A program made the translations under genes and the position numbers. Source: Stercorarius parasiticus (lineage: Eukaryota; Chordata; Aves; Charadriiformes; Stercorariidae). Taken from it: a DNA stretch of 64,000 bases. Location: assembly GCA_013396915.1 (NCBI GenBank), contig VWZL01000728.1, positions 1,488,001-1,552,000 on the forward strand, in the 5' to 3' direction. Under the pieces are notes generated by a model that was given only the letters and a program-made list of their open reading frames with translations, was not told where the DNA came from and made no database searches. Below, piece after piece: positions 26,424 to 40,139 of this stretch; position 1 is the first letter of the stretch, and the number at the start of each line of letters is the position of its first letter.

Positions 26424-26439
26424 AAAAAAAAAAAAAAAA
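26424..26439. repeat. A16 homopolymer
   Basis: A run of sixteen A. No retrocopy or SINE body was recognised directly upstream, so it is more likely a simple repeat than a retroposon tail. Confidence 0.9.
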
Positions 26440-27120
26440 GGAGAGATCAGATAAAATTCTTTTTACCTAGTCATATCTTACATTTTATATTAAAATATGA
26501 ATTAAATTATCCTAATGGCATTCCTTTACTATACAGGGGTAGTCTTGCAGGCATGATAGGTGCACATACGCAGAGAAAGAAGAGTCTCAGACATCTGGTT
26601 TGCTGAGCCTCACCTGTGTAACACAAATAACTGAGATACTCTGTGGTGCCTTCTTGAATATGGGGCAGCAAACTGTCTCGGATGGAGAAAGAGGTGCTCT
26701 GCCCCCCATCGCCGTCCACCCACCTGCAGTAAATCAGCATCACAGTCCTCTGTCCCCACATCAGAGGAGCTGCCAAGGGGTGGGGAGGTGACCCATGGCA
26801 CTGCGGCACGGGATGCTGGGGGCTTGAACAGCTATGGAGAGCTTTTTGGGGACTGCTCCATAATGCAATATAATTTCCTTTTAATATACATATTTTCAGT
26901 TTTCCTGCCTGTTCTTTGAAAGGGGAGAGTGACACCAGGTTTAAAATGAACTTATATTTGAGACAGGGCAGCGTGTTAGCAAGACAGCTAACAGGTCCTT
27001 GGCTTGTTTCCACTCCAGCTTATTTAGGACTTGGGTGATGCCGAGCTTCTGCTGAGCCACTCTTCAGGAGCTCCTATTGTTTGAGAAAGCAGTTTCTATT
27101 GTTTCTTTCTATTTTCTGCC

Positions 27121-27480
27121 TTGCCAGGAGAGGTATTGCGGAAAATCCATCTCCTGTCTCTCACAAGAGGAGAATGGATTTCCTGTCGGCTCCGAGCTTG
27201 AAGGGAAAGCAAGGGCTGCCGGGAGGAAGCGGCCGTTCCTCGGCCGGGCGGCAGGAGGATTGATGATTTCGAGGGGGGTAGGCAGGCGTATTATTTTCTT
27301 CGGGCTCCGTGGAGATATTTTTAGGGCTTAAGTCTTTTCTGTTTGAAAGATGAAATCATCAAGCGTGAGGTCATAGGATGCCCTTAGGCTGCTTCCTATT
27401 GAAGAAGCTGCGGAAAAGGCAGCCACCAGCGACCGCCGGCTTTCAGAGCCCCACCGAGGAAGGGGCTGTGACGAGCCCCA
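27121..27480. promoter_or_regulatory. Second intronic CpG cluster
   Basis: About 12 CpG fall within 135 bp around 27185-27320 and another 6 around 27410-27475, against a CpG-poor background. The sequence includes CCTCGGCCGGGCGGC. It lies about 1.5 kb from the patch at 25141-25620, so the two may form one regulatory region. Only base composition supports this. Confidence 0.4.
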
Positions 27481-29557
27481 TGTAATGGAGTGCAGGGGGC
27501 TTTTGGCTTTGCGTGCTGACCCTGTTTCACAGGCATCATCAGGCCTTCTGGAGGACTTTGGGCATTAATAGGACCTGAGACAAAGGCCTCATTTGATTAC
27601 AAAAGGAAGAAAACATGGGGGGAAAAAAAAAAAGATACTGGCATCTGCCCAAGTACCTGGTCCTCTCCCTTTCAGTCCTTTCTCAGCATACAAAACCAAT
27701 ATCCACCATTTGTCAGATGAAATGAGGGACTGGAATAGGAAGAATCTACAGAATATTTTTCTGGGCCTTTTACCTGCTCCTCTCATGCGGGTTAAGAGCT
27801 GGTATTTTGCTCAACCAGAAACCACCTCTGGGCAGAAATCAGCATATGCAGAACATGACGCGCCTCTCATTAGACCATTTGAGTCTCCTGATGAGAGTTT
27901 TGTAATGATCAAGCCACAGTTTCAAGGGAAAACAAAGAATGGAAAGGGGCATTTGGTTTGGGTTTGCTTGAAGTCAGAGCTAATGGGGTTTATCTGGTTT
28001 TTTTTTTTCAGCGCTGGATGCTAGACTGAAACGGCCAGGGCAGGTTTTCAGTGCAGTATAGCTGCTTGGACTCCTTGGGGAAATATACAGACATTTTTCC
28101 TCAGAAATTAGTTGGATTTTGATTCTTGTTTTTAAAGGCAATAAATAAACACGATTATAGACTTGAAAAGCAGTTTGAACTGCGTTGGGCTCGTCGTTTC
28201 CTCAGGCAGCCGTTCCAGATGAGTGTGCCCTCTACTACTATAATTATTTTTTAAAAATAACTCTGCAAGTCTGTAATCTAAAGTGGGTGGTATGTAGCAA
28301 GTCTGAGAGCATTCTGCATTCAACCCACAGGCTGGGGAGAGGGTGACTTTATATAAGGGTTTGCTTGTCTTCATCTCTGGGTTGAAATCTACTTTTTCCC
28401 ACAATCCATCAACAAATGGCCCATATAATGAAAGTGCTTTTTAACACGGGAATCAAGCTTGCCAGGCACTAGGATGGCTTTGCAGCCGCACGGGCTCTAG
28501 ATATTCCCTCTGGTTGTTGCTTCTCTGCCTGATCTTGTCTTCTGTTCTATTCAGTTTTAAGCTGCCTGAGCGTTAGAGGAGAGCAGAGCCCAGCTGAGAT
28601 TCACACCTAAGTAATAGTCTAGACCTCTGTTTGAGTCTGTTTTCAGCTCGCTTTGCCTTTTTGCTGGGCCAGCTGATTTATTTGTATACTCACATGCTTA
28701 AAATAGGTTGTGATTATTTTTTTTCCTGTAGATTGGAAACAATGAACCTGGGAATTTGATGCTTGATCGCAAGTGATTTCTCCTACCTTTTTTTCACTAT
28801 CTATTAAGCTTTTTGTGTGCTGATGTTCTTAAGTGTGGTGTGTTTGCAGACCTCCCTACTCCACAACGCAGCTATTTTCAGGCTCTCATGAGCACGTTTG
28901 TCCTTACTCATAAGGGGATCTTTATACTCAGGAGCTGGGTGAGAGCATACTGTGGCAGGGATTTGCCAAACTGAATCTATTTCCACTACAATGAAATAAC
29001 CCATGGCAGCGTCTGCCCCCCTGTGATATTTTTTAGAGTTGTAGTCCTGTTTAATGGGAAAGCTGAGGTGGAGAGAGGGAAATAACGTGGGAATTAGAAA
29101 GAAGAAACCAAGGGTAGGTAGAGGAGGAAAAGAAAGTATGTCCTAGAAGTGGGAAATTCAATCCTCTTGAGCTTCTCCGATTCAGAGAGGTGCTAATACA
29201 GGCCCCAGGCTTGTACTCAGGATGGAGGTAATTAATGTTTGCTCTCAGATTTCCTTGGGTCTGAACTTAAACACTTTCACCATGTCATTTTCTATCAGGG
29301 TTTTGCCACCTCTAAATAAAGAGCAGAAAATTACATTCCTTCTGCTTTTACATCCTAAGTATCGGCAAGTTCAGACTTGCAGGTTCCTTCTCATATTCAG
29401 GGCTCTGAACAGCACAGGGCTGACCCGGAATAAGCAAAACATTTGCAATCTGATTTGGCCTTTGATAGGGTTTTATTGGAGGTGTTCGGGCTGGTGGACA
29501 GACTTCTCTTTTTCACTGAGTGCACTGTTAGATGTGATGCCCACCAAATTCTTCCAG

Positions 29558-29581
29558 CTCTTTTTCCAACTCTTTTTCCAT
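29558..29581. repeat. Tandem repeat, 2 x 12 bp
   Basis: CTCTTTTTCCAA is followed by CTCTTTTTCCAT, a pyrimidine-rich duplicate. Confidence 0.85.
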
Positions 29582-32500
29582 CTCTTCCCACCAAACACAG
29601 GATAGGTTGGTACCCTCTCAGGCAAGCAGTAAAACCATCAGACCAGAGTACAGGGTAAAGGCATTTGTGCCTATTCCCACTAGGCAGTGTCGTCACTGCT
29701 GGTCTATTTAAATCATTAGATGCGGAGAGCAGAAGGGAAAATACTCCTATCTTAATCTTGGCTCCTACAAAACAGAGCAAATGCAGAATTGTGTGTTTAG
29801 CAGATTTCCTCTGGGGAAGAGAAGTCTCCTATAGATAATAATCCTTTTAGCAACATCTCCAGTGAACGAGGCTTTGTCCGAAGAACAAAGAAAAAGTCGA
29901 AGCTTGAAATATGCCTGAATTTCCTGAGTCCGCTCACCACTGTGTGCAGGCAGGAAACTGTGTTAGTCTGGTTTGGATGTTTGCTCTGAAGTGGCATAAA
30001 CAGAGTGTCGGGTCTCTCGGGATCCTGATCTGATCCGTGAACCAGGGGACAGGGGTTTCTCTAAGCTGCAGCTATGAGAAGGGCTACCATAGTCATGCAG
30101 CTCTGTGCCCATGTCTCTGGCTGTCCCGTCCTCCCTCTGGCCAAATCCATCCTCTGAAGATCCTGGGTGGATGCAGGAGCCAGCGTCAGAGATGAACGGT
30201 GTAGCCACAGTAGACCCAGCACATGCGGGTGTTAAGCTGCCAGCCAGCAGGGAACTCATTTCCTGCACAATTATGAAAACAGCTGATCTGTGATATTTTA
30301 AGAAGGTGGGGAAAATACAGGGCAGGGGAAGGAAGGCCCCGGCTACGTAAATATTTACTTTTGCACGATGTCCTAGCCACCCCCTTCTCCCAGGGGCTGG
30401 GAGAAGAAGGGGTTGCTTGCTGCTGGCTCTGGTATGTGGTGACAGGGGACAGGAGAGCCACCAGTGGGCTGCCCACATCTGGAAGGAGCACACTCTCTGC
30501 CCAGCAAAAGCTGCTGTGCTGGAGTGTGATACTGCGCTGCTGCATCCCACAGCCAGGGATGTGCTGCTGGACCACCTGCCTGGGCCTCTCTTCCTCCTCC
30601 TTGGTCTTGCTCTAACAAAGCCAAGCTAGTGAGGTACCTCTGCTAGTAAGGTATATTCCTGCTGCTTCCCAGAGAACAGCCTTGGGAAGGGGGTTGGGGA
30701 AATGAAGGCTTGAATCTCTCAGGGTAGTGCTGCTGCAGGCAGATGCGGTGTCCGGGATCTGGATACTGCAGCATCTCATGTGATGCCGCCACCACCACAT
30801 CACAGGTCCATCGCCAGCCAGGTCGGGAGCAGACGTGAGCCACATTGTGTGCAGAGGAGGCACTTGCTAGATCTGATTGAAAAAGACCCTTGGACACAGG
30901 TCAAAAAAGTCCCTCCGAGATGGGGAAAAGAATTTTTTCGATCATGGCATTGTTCAACCTGATATAATCCCAGTTTTCAATTTCTTTCCCTCACCCTAGA
31001 CAAAAATGTTATTTTTTCCAGCCCTGTCAACACGAGGGTGAATTGACGCTCTCTGGTCTATAAATGCTGCTCAGTTGTCCTTTCATTAGCCCTTCTGGGC
31101 CGGGGTGGCTGGTCCATCGCCATTCAGATGCTGTGTACATTTGACACAGTATCTGACCGCTGGGGCAGCTCCGAAGTCCCTCCTGTGTGTACTCAGCGGG
31201 TGGAGGGAAGGCTGTGACGTGCTTTGCCTGAGGTCCAGTTAGTCTGTGTTTGTAGCCAGGATTGCACCATTTAAGCCATATTTCTGCAGTATGGCAGTCT
31301 GCGATGGTTGTGTCAACACGGGGTGACCTGTGTGTAAGGAGATTCAGTGAATCCCAGTAACACTGACATTGATCCACTGGTGGGTCTCAGCATATTCTGC
31401 TCTCCTGGTGGTGTCTATGAAACCAGAAGAGTTGGAATAGGTGGGATTCAGAGTGGTTGATGTGGTAACAGAGGTACCTCCAGCCCGTTCCCCTCCTCCC
31501 CTTTCATCAAGGAAAGTTCACTCCCCAGGGCATGCACCATCACTCAGTGAATAAACACAAGGGATTTGTGTCGTGGGTTAATTCTGCTGCTAGAAATCAA
31601 ACCCCGTCCGTGGTCAGATGACATCTTTTTTCTTGGAAAGGGACCAAGGTTAAGAAGACAAGGAAGGCAGGTTAGTTAAAATATGTCGAAGTCTCTTGGG
31701 TATCAGTAAAGACTATAAATAAAAGCCTTTTAACTTGGAAAAGAACTTTAGAGTGATATGATCAGGTTCAGTTTAGTCCAAATATTGCTTTATGCCATTA
31801 AGCTGTTATCAAGTTTTGGTTCAATTGCAATAGTTTTATGGCTTAAGTGCAGTGGGAACGGTTGCAGCCTTTATGCAAGTAAAGCATTTCCCCCAAAATG
31901 TTTGCAGTGAAGACTGCTGTATTGTGCAGGAACCTGGGAGTAAAACTGCCTGGAAACAAATAGCTAGGGAGGTGACCTTCTGTAGCTCTTTTCTTTCTCC
32001 ATTCCAGAGTAACTACACAATCTAAGGATTTATATTGTGAACAATGAGGGGATTTAAATGAGGTTTAGTTTTACATTCTCGTTAATGAATCCTCAAATTC
32101 AGTAATAAAAGCTGAACATTTTTACTTATTTCCTCTTAAGCTGCAAGCATGTCTGATTCAGCAGCGTCTTGAGATGATTTGTCAGGATGAGAAAATAAGT
32201 CACATCCCTCTTCCTCTTGGGATTAATAGGGAACTAGAATAATCTTGTACCCATAATATTATTTCAGTTGGGTTTGCATAATAGCCTGGAAATGGTTATA
32301 CTCGATGCAATGCTTTGTAATGATGATGTTTCATCCTTTGAAGTTAGGTTAATTCATGTCACAGTGTCAGATCTGCGCAAATAATAAAACACTTTCTTTT
32401 TTCCTCACAGTTTTTCTTAACTAGCCCTCATTTTCTGATCCAAGTTTTACTATGGTCTATCAGAAGTGAGTGGATTTTAATGCTGTTTCTGCAAATATCC

Positions 32501-33864
32501 AGCACTATCACAGACAGAAAAGTCCTGTTTCACATTTGGTGTATTTACATGTCAGTGTGGCTGTGGGTTTAGAAAGATCCTGGTGTTTCTAAGGAGTCTT
32601 GCTGTGTGCATGCCTGTGCTCGTAAGCTCTGCCGAGCATGAGTAACTCCACCAAAATCACTGGAGCTGACCCTCTCCATGAGCCAAGGTTTTCCACATGC
32701 ATCTGGACCCTTATTCCTGGCTTACATTAGAGAAAGTGAGAGAAATTACTTACAAGCTGTGAGCTAGGCACATAGGTAAATATTTTCAGGGTCACAACTT
32801 AGCTCTTTATTTTTAATATACTTTGTTATTAGTAATCGTTTCTGAAGAGAGAGAAAATCCCACCCATAAGTTTCTGTAGCGTGAAGCCCATTCAGCCTTG
32901 ACCTCTGCTCCTGGTGGTATTGTTGGATTTACCGTTGACTTCAGCAGGAGCAGTCACGGTGGGTGTGAGTGCTTTTGAAAGCCCCTTCCCTGTGTTTTCC
33001 TCTATAAAGCCCATCACTGTAGCTGCCAGATTATAAGACACTAGGGTTTAAAATGACTTAAGAGTGAAATCAAACTGATAAGAAGACTAAGATGTAATAA
33101 AGCTAAGCAAAGTAAATTTGCTTTCTTTCTAAGAAAAAGTGACCTTCACAAGGTTTTAATTTTCTCTGGCCCAAGTGGAAAAACAATCGAGTTTGGTTCA
33201 TTCCACGCGTGCATGCTGGGCATGTATCAATACTGCTCCTGTGAAGCCCCGGAGATGATGTCCTGCACCCACCACCATGCTTGGGCTTACCCTGGGCATG
33301 TGGGAGCCGGTGAGGGGGCCTGGTTGGGGCTCGGTTTCAGTTTCTCTCTCTGTCCCCCAACTACAGGGTGCGATCTTGGGAATCATCAGCTAAGGCTATG
33401 TTCAGTCATTAATTCTGCCCAAGTCTTCTCCCTATTTTCCCCCCTGCCAGAGATGCTTTACAAATAGGAAACAGAAGATGTGGGGACTCAGGTGGGATAT
33501 AGAGTGTCCAAGTCTACCCCCAGACTCTCTGTACTTCTTTTATTGGTGAAAAAGAGAGACAAACTAGAATTACCGTGTCTCCCTGTGGTGTTAAAAGAAT
33601 AAATCCACAAAACATTGTGTAGCACTCAAATACTGCAGCATTAAGTCCTTCCTTAATTACCTATGCCCAACTGGTGCCTATATTGCCATGCTTAAAGCCT
33701 CCGTGCTCACATCTGTTTGCAGATGTCCTCTGGAGCAGAGTGGTCTCTTGCTGTAACAGTGACAATAAATACTTTGCTCTTACAGATTAGATTATTCCTC
33801 ACCAACTGGTTCTCTGTTTCGCTAGAGGTCAGCTATACTCATCATCTGTTAGGATTTTCTCCCT

Positions 33865-33879
33865 TTTTTTTTTTTTTTT
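33865..33879. repeat. T15 homopolymer
   Basis: A run of fifteen T within intron. No adjoining antisense retrocopy was recognised. Confidence 0.9.
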
Positions 33880-36877
33880 GTAATTAAACCAGACCCTTTG
33901 TTCTGTGGTGTCAGGAGATAGGAACATTTCTCCAGGCAGCCGTGAAGACAAAACCGTGGGTGCAAGGGTGTTGCCTCTCTCTGCAGCTTTCTGCTCTTCT
34001 TCTCCCATTGCCAGCTCCCTGCACACAATGCTCGCTCTGAGAGGTGGTTGTGTCCTCTCCATACCATCCACTCCCCAGTTCACCTCCCCTTGAAAAGAGA
34101 GTCCAGATGTTATAATCCTCTGGTAAGCCCTAAAATTGGCAGGATTTTTGTGTTTGTTTCCCTCCTCCTGTTTTATTTTCGTAAGCCTATAGATTGACTT
34201 TTTTTCTCTTAAAGGTTTCTAGGCTGGGAGACTGCTATTCATCCGCTTTTAATTAAAGCAATATAGGGAATTAGGCCTTTCACAGGGGTGGTTCTGGTGA
34301 TGGCTATGAATGTTTTTGTTAGTTTTCCTCCCTTCTGAGCAAATGCTTGGAAGTGTGAGTTGGAACTCTAAGCTTTTTAATTACCAGGGAGTAAAATTAC
34401 TACATTATGGTGGAGTGATTTCTTTGCAAAGGAAAAACTGTTTCTTGGCTGCTGCTGTGTGCAATAGTGTAACTAAGAGAGGATGGTTCACCGCTGCATC
34501 CTCAGAGGACAGGAAGGTGGTGGGTGCAAGGAGAGAATCTGAATTTGGGCATCTGATGGCTGAGGCAGGTGGTGGGGCGGTGCAGAGTGACCTGCAGCTT
34601 TTGCAGTACAGCGTGAAGGGGGGGAGGTGGTGGGAGCCCCGTCCCTCCTCCTGGCAGTGCCTGGCTGTTTCCCACAAGAGTCTGGTTTAGATTAAGCTGC
34701 CCAAGGCACAGTTTCTCTTGATGTTGGTACCACACTGAAGGAGCGTGGTGTAGGGCTGAGAGCATGAGGGAGAGCAAAGTACTGCTCTTCCCAGGCGATT
34801 TACAGTCTCTCACTCCCATTTTGTCCTCCTTCAGAGCAATGCTCTCAGGCTCATAAAACACAGCCTAATGCAAACAGAGGCAGGGTGTGGGAACCTCCCA
34901 TTGGCATATGGGGATCACAGACTGGGCTTTTTCTGGATCTTGGGGAAGGCAGTGAAAGCCTCCTTCCCAAGAAGGTGATTATTCTGGGTGAGCAAGCGAA
35001 GGATCTCAAGAGCAGTCTCAGGCTGACCTAGGGAAGCAGCTGGCTTTTCCGCCTGGAGCACTTGAATTATTTCAGGATAGTTTTACAGTGTGAAAGGCTC
35101 CAGCAGGAAATTTTCAGAAGAGTCCAAGTGTCATCTGACCCTGGCTCCTGTTTTCTGAAGTGTCAATGTGTTCCTGGTGTGTGTTTGTGTGTTTGTGTTT
35201 GGAAATTTGTCTTCTGTTTCAAATTGGTTAGCTATTTTGATACAGTGGAAGGAAAGCTATTACCCTGAAAGTCAAGAGCATCAGTATGCTTGCAGGAAAA
35301 CCTGTATTTACCCGTGGGTCCTTGGGGAGAAGGGATAATCCTCTTCAGTCTCATTAACTGCTGTCTCTTGCTTCTGTTCTTCTTGCACGTTGCTTGTTTC
35401 CGACACAAGGATGCAGCTTCTCTTGGCTTTCTCAGCCCCGTGAGCCACACGTAGCTCCTTGGGGTGCTTCAGAGTAGCCAGCAAGGGTGTTTGTGTCCCT
35501 TTCTGAAGTCCTTTGGGTCCATCTCAATGCCAGCACGTGATGAAGGGACTGTCTCCCCCTGACGCTCCTCTCTTTTCTTCTCTCATCTATAGCCTGAAAC
35601 AGTTTGCTGTTCCCCAGAGACACAGTGATGCTGCATATGTTTCTAATCTTGTGGCACAGCCGGGCTGGGTTCTCACTCGCAGCAATGAGACATCAGCTCC
35701 GATGTCTCTGGGTTTGGTTCTGATCTGTGCTAGTCCCAGGGCCAGACTCCGCTCTCATTGATGGCTTTTTCATTCGGAAGTGTGCGCTTCCCTTTCTGCA
35801 GCATTTCCTTATTGCAATGCCTAGAAAGGGCCAAGAAAGAATTTTTCTTTTCACCGTTTGCTGTGCCTGGGGTTTCTCGGGGGCTCTGGGTTTATTCTGT
35901 GGTTTGTTACTAATGCAGGTTTCCTGGGGGTTATAAGATGATCTAAAGCAACCTGACTTGTTGAGCTGACTCAGAAGTGACCCTCCTGAATCACTCCCAG
36001 GCGGCTGAGCTGTCTCAAGACTTGACTGCAGAGGATTGATCTGCTTGTCATTAAAAACAAAATGTTCTGTATGCCTTCAAAAATATCAGAAATAAGTTAG
36101 AGTCTTTGTTTTGTGAATATTTTCCAAAAAGGTCATTTCAGTGCCCTCTTTTTCAAGTAATAGTTATTTCGTTAAACTCCAAGGCAATATCTGAAATGCG
36201 CCTGTCTTGCCCTCTTGGCACATGAACAAAAAATAAATAAAATGTGAGTTAAAATAAACAATGTGGAAACAAGTGTCGTCCAAAGAAAAATTAAAAAAAA
36301 AACCCCGCCTGCTGAACTACAAAAGAAACACCTGTGAAAAAGACTCATCTTTCTCTGGGTAAATAACATGAAAAAGAAGGTACCTGAAAAAAGGTTTGTG
36401 CATTGGCTCAGAGTGATTTAAGGGTCTCCTTGGGATTCAGAGGGCTCTTCTTTCAGAGAAGGGAAAATAAGACGGCTGGAAAGTGCCTACTTATGAAATG
36501 CTCAAGATGTGTCTGTAAGCTCAGGCTTGACACAGCATCAGTGAGTGAATAGAAGAAGTCTTTTTCATTCCCCACACTCTGGATAAGGTCTTTAACGAGG
36601 GATCAGGCTCATTGCGCATAGTCCTTTGTCCCCTGTTGGTCTTCTCCTCACTGTGTCCCTCCCTAATCATCTCAGGTTCACCTTGGAGAGCAAAATCATT
36701 GGAACTGGTCATTACTTGAGTACTTGAGTGTGTGTTAAGGTAGATTTGCTGAAACCATAGACCAAGTGAAAGGGGGAAACACAGTGGTGAATCAGAGCTC
36801 AACTTTTCTTTGTGTCCTAAATATACTGAATGTGCATCCTCCTTACTTGTAATGCATTGCAGAGGTGATTTTGGATT

Positions 36878-37024
36878 TGGACTGCCTGAGGAGGTGAGGA
36901 GTCTCCATCTTTGGAGGTCTATAACTTCAGGTTAAACAGACTTCTTCAGTAGTGCCGTAGATAGAGCTGAATGGGTAGTGGATTTGCTCTTGAGCTCCCT
37001 TCTAGTGCTGTATTTCTGTGATTT
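36878..37024 (+). mobile_element. CR1 LINE 3'-end fragment (moderately old)
   Basis: It aligns by eye with the CR1 ORF2 end and tail. CTGCCTGAGGAGGTGAGGAGTC corresponds to the LPREVVESP region, followed by CCATCTTTGGAGGTCT (SLEVF). Then come a degraded GATTTGCTCTTGAGCTCCCTTC and a CTGTATTTCTGTGATT end. It has several frameshifts and no open frame. Sense to the host gene. Confidence 0.75.
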
Positions 37025-40000
37025 GGTTATTCAGAGACATATTGTGAAAAGATTGTGATGGAGATTAATTCAGAATGTGCAGCAATTGGACATGAAGGGT
37101 CAGTAGTTTGTGGCTGTAGGATTTTGGCCTCAGAAAGAAGAATTTTAGTCTACCCAGCAGTAGACACTTCTCAAGATCTGATGTTTTCCTAAACTACTCC
37201 AGGTTTTTAATCCAAACCTCATGATTTCTGGACAACACCCCTCTGATTTGAAAGTGGCACCAGTATAATTTTTGTCACCACAACACCAGTCCCTCAGTTC
37301 AATGTGCTCTTTGAAGTGTATACGTATGAATATTACATTCAGAAGGTCTTGTGTCACAGAGCAATCATTGTAGCAGTTACAAGAAATACTTTTTATTTCC
37401 TCCTCCTCTGCTCTGTCTGTAAGGAAAAGGGCCAGTCTTTCAAATCCATTTGCAACAACATAATTTTATGTAACACAGCAGGTAATGCTCTCTGTGTGTC
37501 TTATAAATGAGTGCAGTGGAAGGCTCTGCTGCATGGTGTGGGTTGTTGGGTGCCTGAGGAATTTCTCTGCTGGACTCCACTGGTCCCGCTTCCCGTCTCT
37601 CCCCAGCCCCATCCCTTCATACACAGGACCTTACCAGTGGTTGAATCTTACCCAACGTTGCTGTGGCAATTGCAGCATCACCAAGCTGCTGAACAGGCGG
37701 CCTTTAATGCTGCGTATTCCTTGCAGTCGGGTAGTTTTGAGGTATGACCTGGATTTTGTTTTGCACAGGTGCCCAGTGTTAATTCAGGTGCTCGGCACCT
37801 CTCTGCTATGTATTAACTTGTTCAAAAACCACAGTGGAACTGAGCGTTTTGATTGCGAACAAATTAATCTTGGGGACTGTCTTGTGTTTGTACAGTGTCT
37901 GGGATGGTGGGTTTCTGCTCTGGGAATAAATATTTTGGAAAATATCTTCAGGTTCCTTGCAGAAGGACTGCTTCTTTCCAGCCATCTCCCCCTGCCCTCA
38001 CACCGCTGGTTGGGAAGTGACATTTCCACTGTGCTGATCTTGAGAAGGGACCCACTCTTACCCTGCCCAGGGAAAAAGTGAGGGCTCATTTTGCTCAAAT
38101 CAGCACGGAAATAGATTACGTGGGGTGAGGCTGAATTCCGTTCAAACATAAATAGAGTAGCACGCCCCAGAATATCTTTTCAGTCTAAATCTTGCTCAGC
38201 AGTTGAAAGTCCCAAGTACCAATAAAGTCACTGACTAATGAGCATTACTCAGTTCCTTTGGGTGCTTGGCTAGGGGCACTCATAGTTTCCAGTCATACGA
38301 TTACTCCTTTTTACTTTAAGCCGTCCTGTTTTCCTTTAGTCTTTCAGCCTTAAAGAAACATTGAATAACTGTGTTCTGCTTCTTAATGGCAATGTCAAGG
38401 GATCCCAGAGATGTGGATCTTTTTGGTTTCCTTTCCTACTACCTGGAAACACCTTCTTTGTCTCTGGTGACAGCTGAAGTGTTAGTTTTCTGGTTTATTT
38501 TCCCTCACCCTTTCTGAGTCTCTCTTTATTGCTTCTTTTCCATTGGAACTAAAAACAAAATTGGGATTTTCCAAGCAGAAGTGTGTCTCTCAGATACACA
38601 GTGGAGATGAATCGGCACCAGGACATGTGCTCTGCACCCCACGTATTTGATGAGGAGAGAGGAAGGGATTAAAATCCGAACCTGAACTGAAATTGGGCAA
38701 ATTATCTCAGTAAAAACCTTAGGGAAGGCCAGCCCTAATTTCTGGACAGTTCATTCTTTAGTGCCTGTGGAGATATAAGGAAGAGCTAGGCTCCAGATGA
38801 GTCTGAGCCTGGCACATGGGGAACCTTCAATTCCTTGTGGTCTCTTGCAGGAATAAACTTCTGCATTGAATACCTGAATGAGACCTGTGAGTCCTTGAGC
38901 TGTCATTGATGTCATTCAGAGTGAGTCCTGTGTCATTCAGAACTGCAGCACGGCCTCAGTGTTTAGTGGCTTTCAGCATCCAGTCATGTCTCCAGGGTCC
39001 CCGCGCCCAGTGGTGCCTCACTGGATGGGCAGTGGCTCTGCGGAGAGCTCTGGCACTCCTGTACCAAGTGGAGCTGCTGGTGTTATGATTTCAAGTGTGC
39101 AACCCCTTGCCTTAGCTAAATTCTCTCCTGTTGTACCACCAAGATACAGGTACACATCAGATTGAGGACCATGAAGGTTTTAGGTAGTTGTGCGACCCAG
39201 GAACTTGTTTCACACCTTCAAATCAGAATGTGGGTCTGTGAAATGGTGGCTTGATCTGCGTCACCGAGTGTGGTCCCGAGCAAAGCCAGATCCATCGTTT
39301 CATTCTGGCTTGGCTCCAGGTGATCTGTGTAGGTCCAGTGATGGGGAGAAACGTGTTTCCTGCGCCTAAATCTGGCCTGAGTGTTTCTTTTTCACAGAAG
39401 TAACACCAAAGTACACTTGGACTATACAGAAGCTGCAACTGAAATTTACTCAGAGGTGGTTTCTGCAATAATTATCTAAAATAACTGACATATGCCACAA
39501 TCCAATTTTGTGGCTGTGCCATGCTCATATATTTCACTTATTTCATTGTGGGCATTGCATAAAAGTATCACCCATCAGTGAAATATCTCCACCTTTGGAG
39601 TCTAACACAGTGAATTTTGGATGGCAACACTACACTTCAGATAATGAGTAGGGATAAAGAAGAATCCCACGTCCAATTGACCATGGCAAATCCAATTCAA
39701 TCTGCAGGGAGATATTTTTCCTCCCATTAGGCAGAATGTGATTAATTTCCCATGTGGAAACTTGTTCAAGACAGACGTGCTCGTAAATTATGGCATAAGA
39801 GATCCTATTACTACAAGCTCCATCAAAACCTACTGTGCCTCCCAAAATAGCAATAAGGAGATAATTATATTAACAGCCTTTCTTGTTATTTGATGTATGA
39901 CTGACATAGGCTGTAAGCTTATTTTCTGCCAGATTGGAGCCTTTATTTAAGGACGGTTGCTTTGGCATTTGTGGATATTAACAATAATCCTTGTTTCTGA

Positions 40001-40139
40001 CATTTGAAATTAAAAATGTTACAGGAAAGTTTTAAAAGAGGGGATTGAAAGCCAATAGTTGCAAATGAGCCCACAGATTAAAATGATGCATCCTCTGGGG
40101 ACGAAGAGTTAAAAACTTCATATCTGAAAAGAAACATGG

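Noticed and set aside
29963..30550. 195-codon minus-strand frame with overlapping frames on both strands
   Set aside because: Several frames are open at once in the same interval and none resembles a protein family.
31567..31620. TGTCGTGGGTTAATTCTGCTG, resembling the start of a bird endogenous-retrovirus LTR
   Set aside because: Only the first dozen bases resemble it; no polyadenylation-side end, primer site or second LTR was found.
32930..32985. Phrase TTGACTTCAGCAGGAGCAGT typical of some old reptile/bird repeats
   Set aside because: A single short phrase is not enough for a family call.
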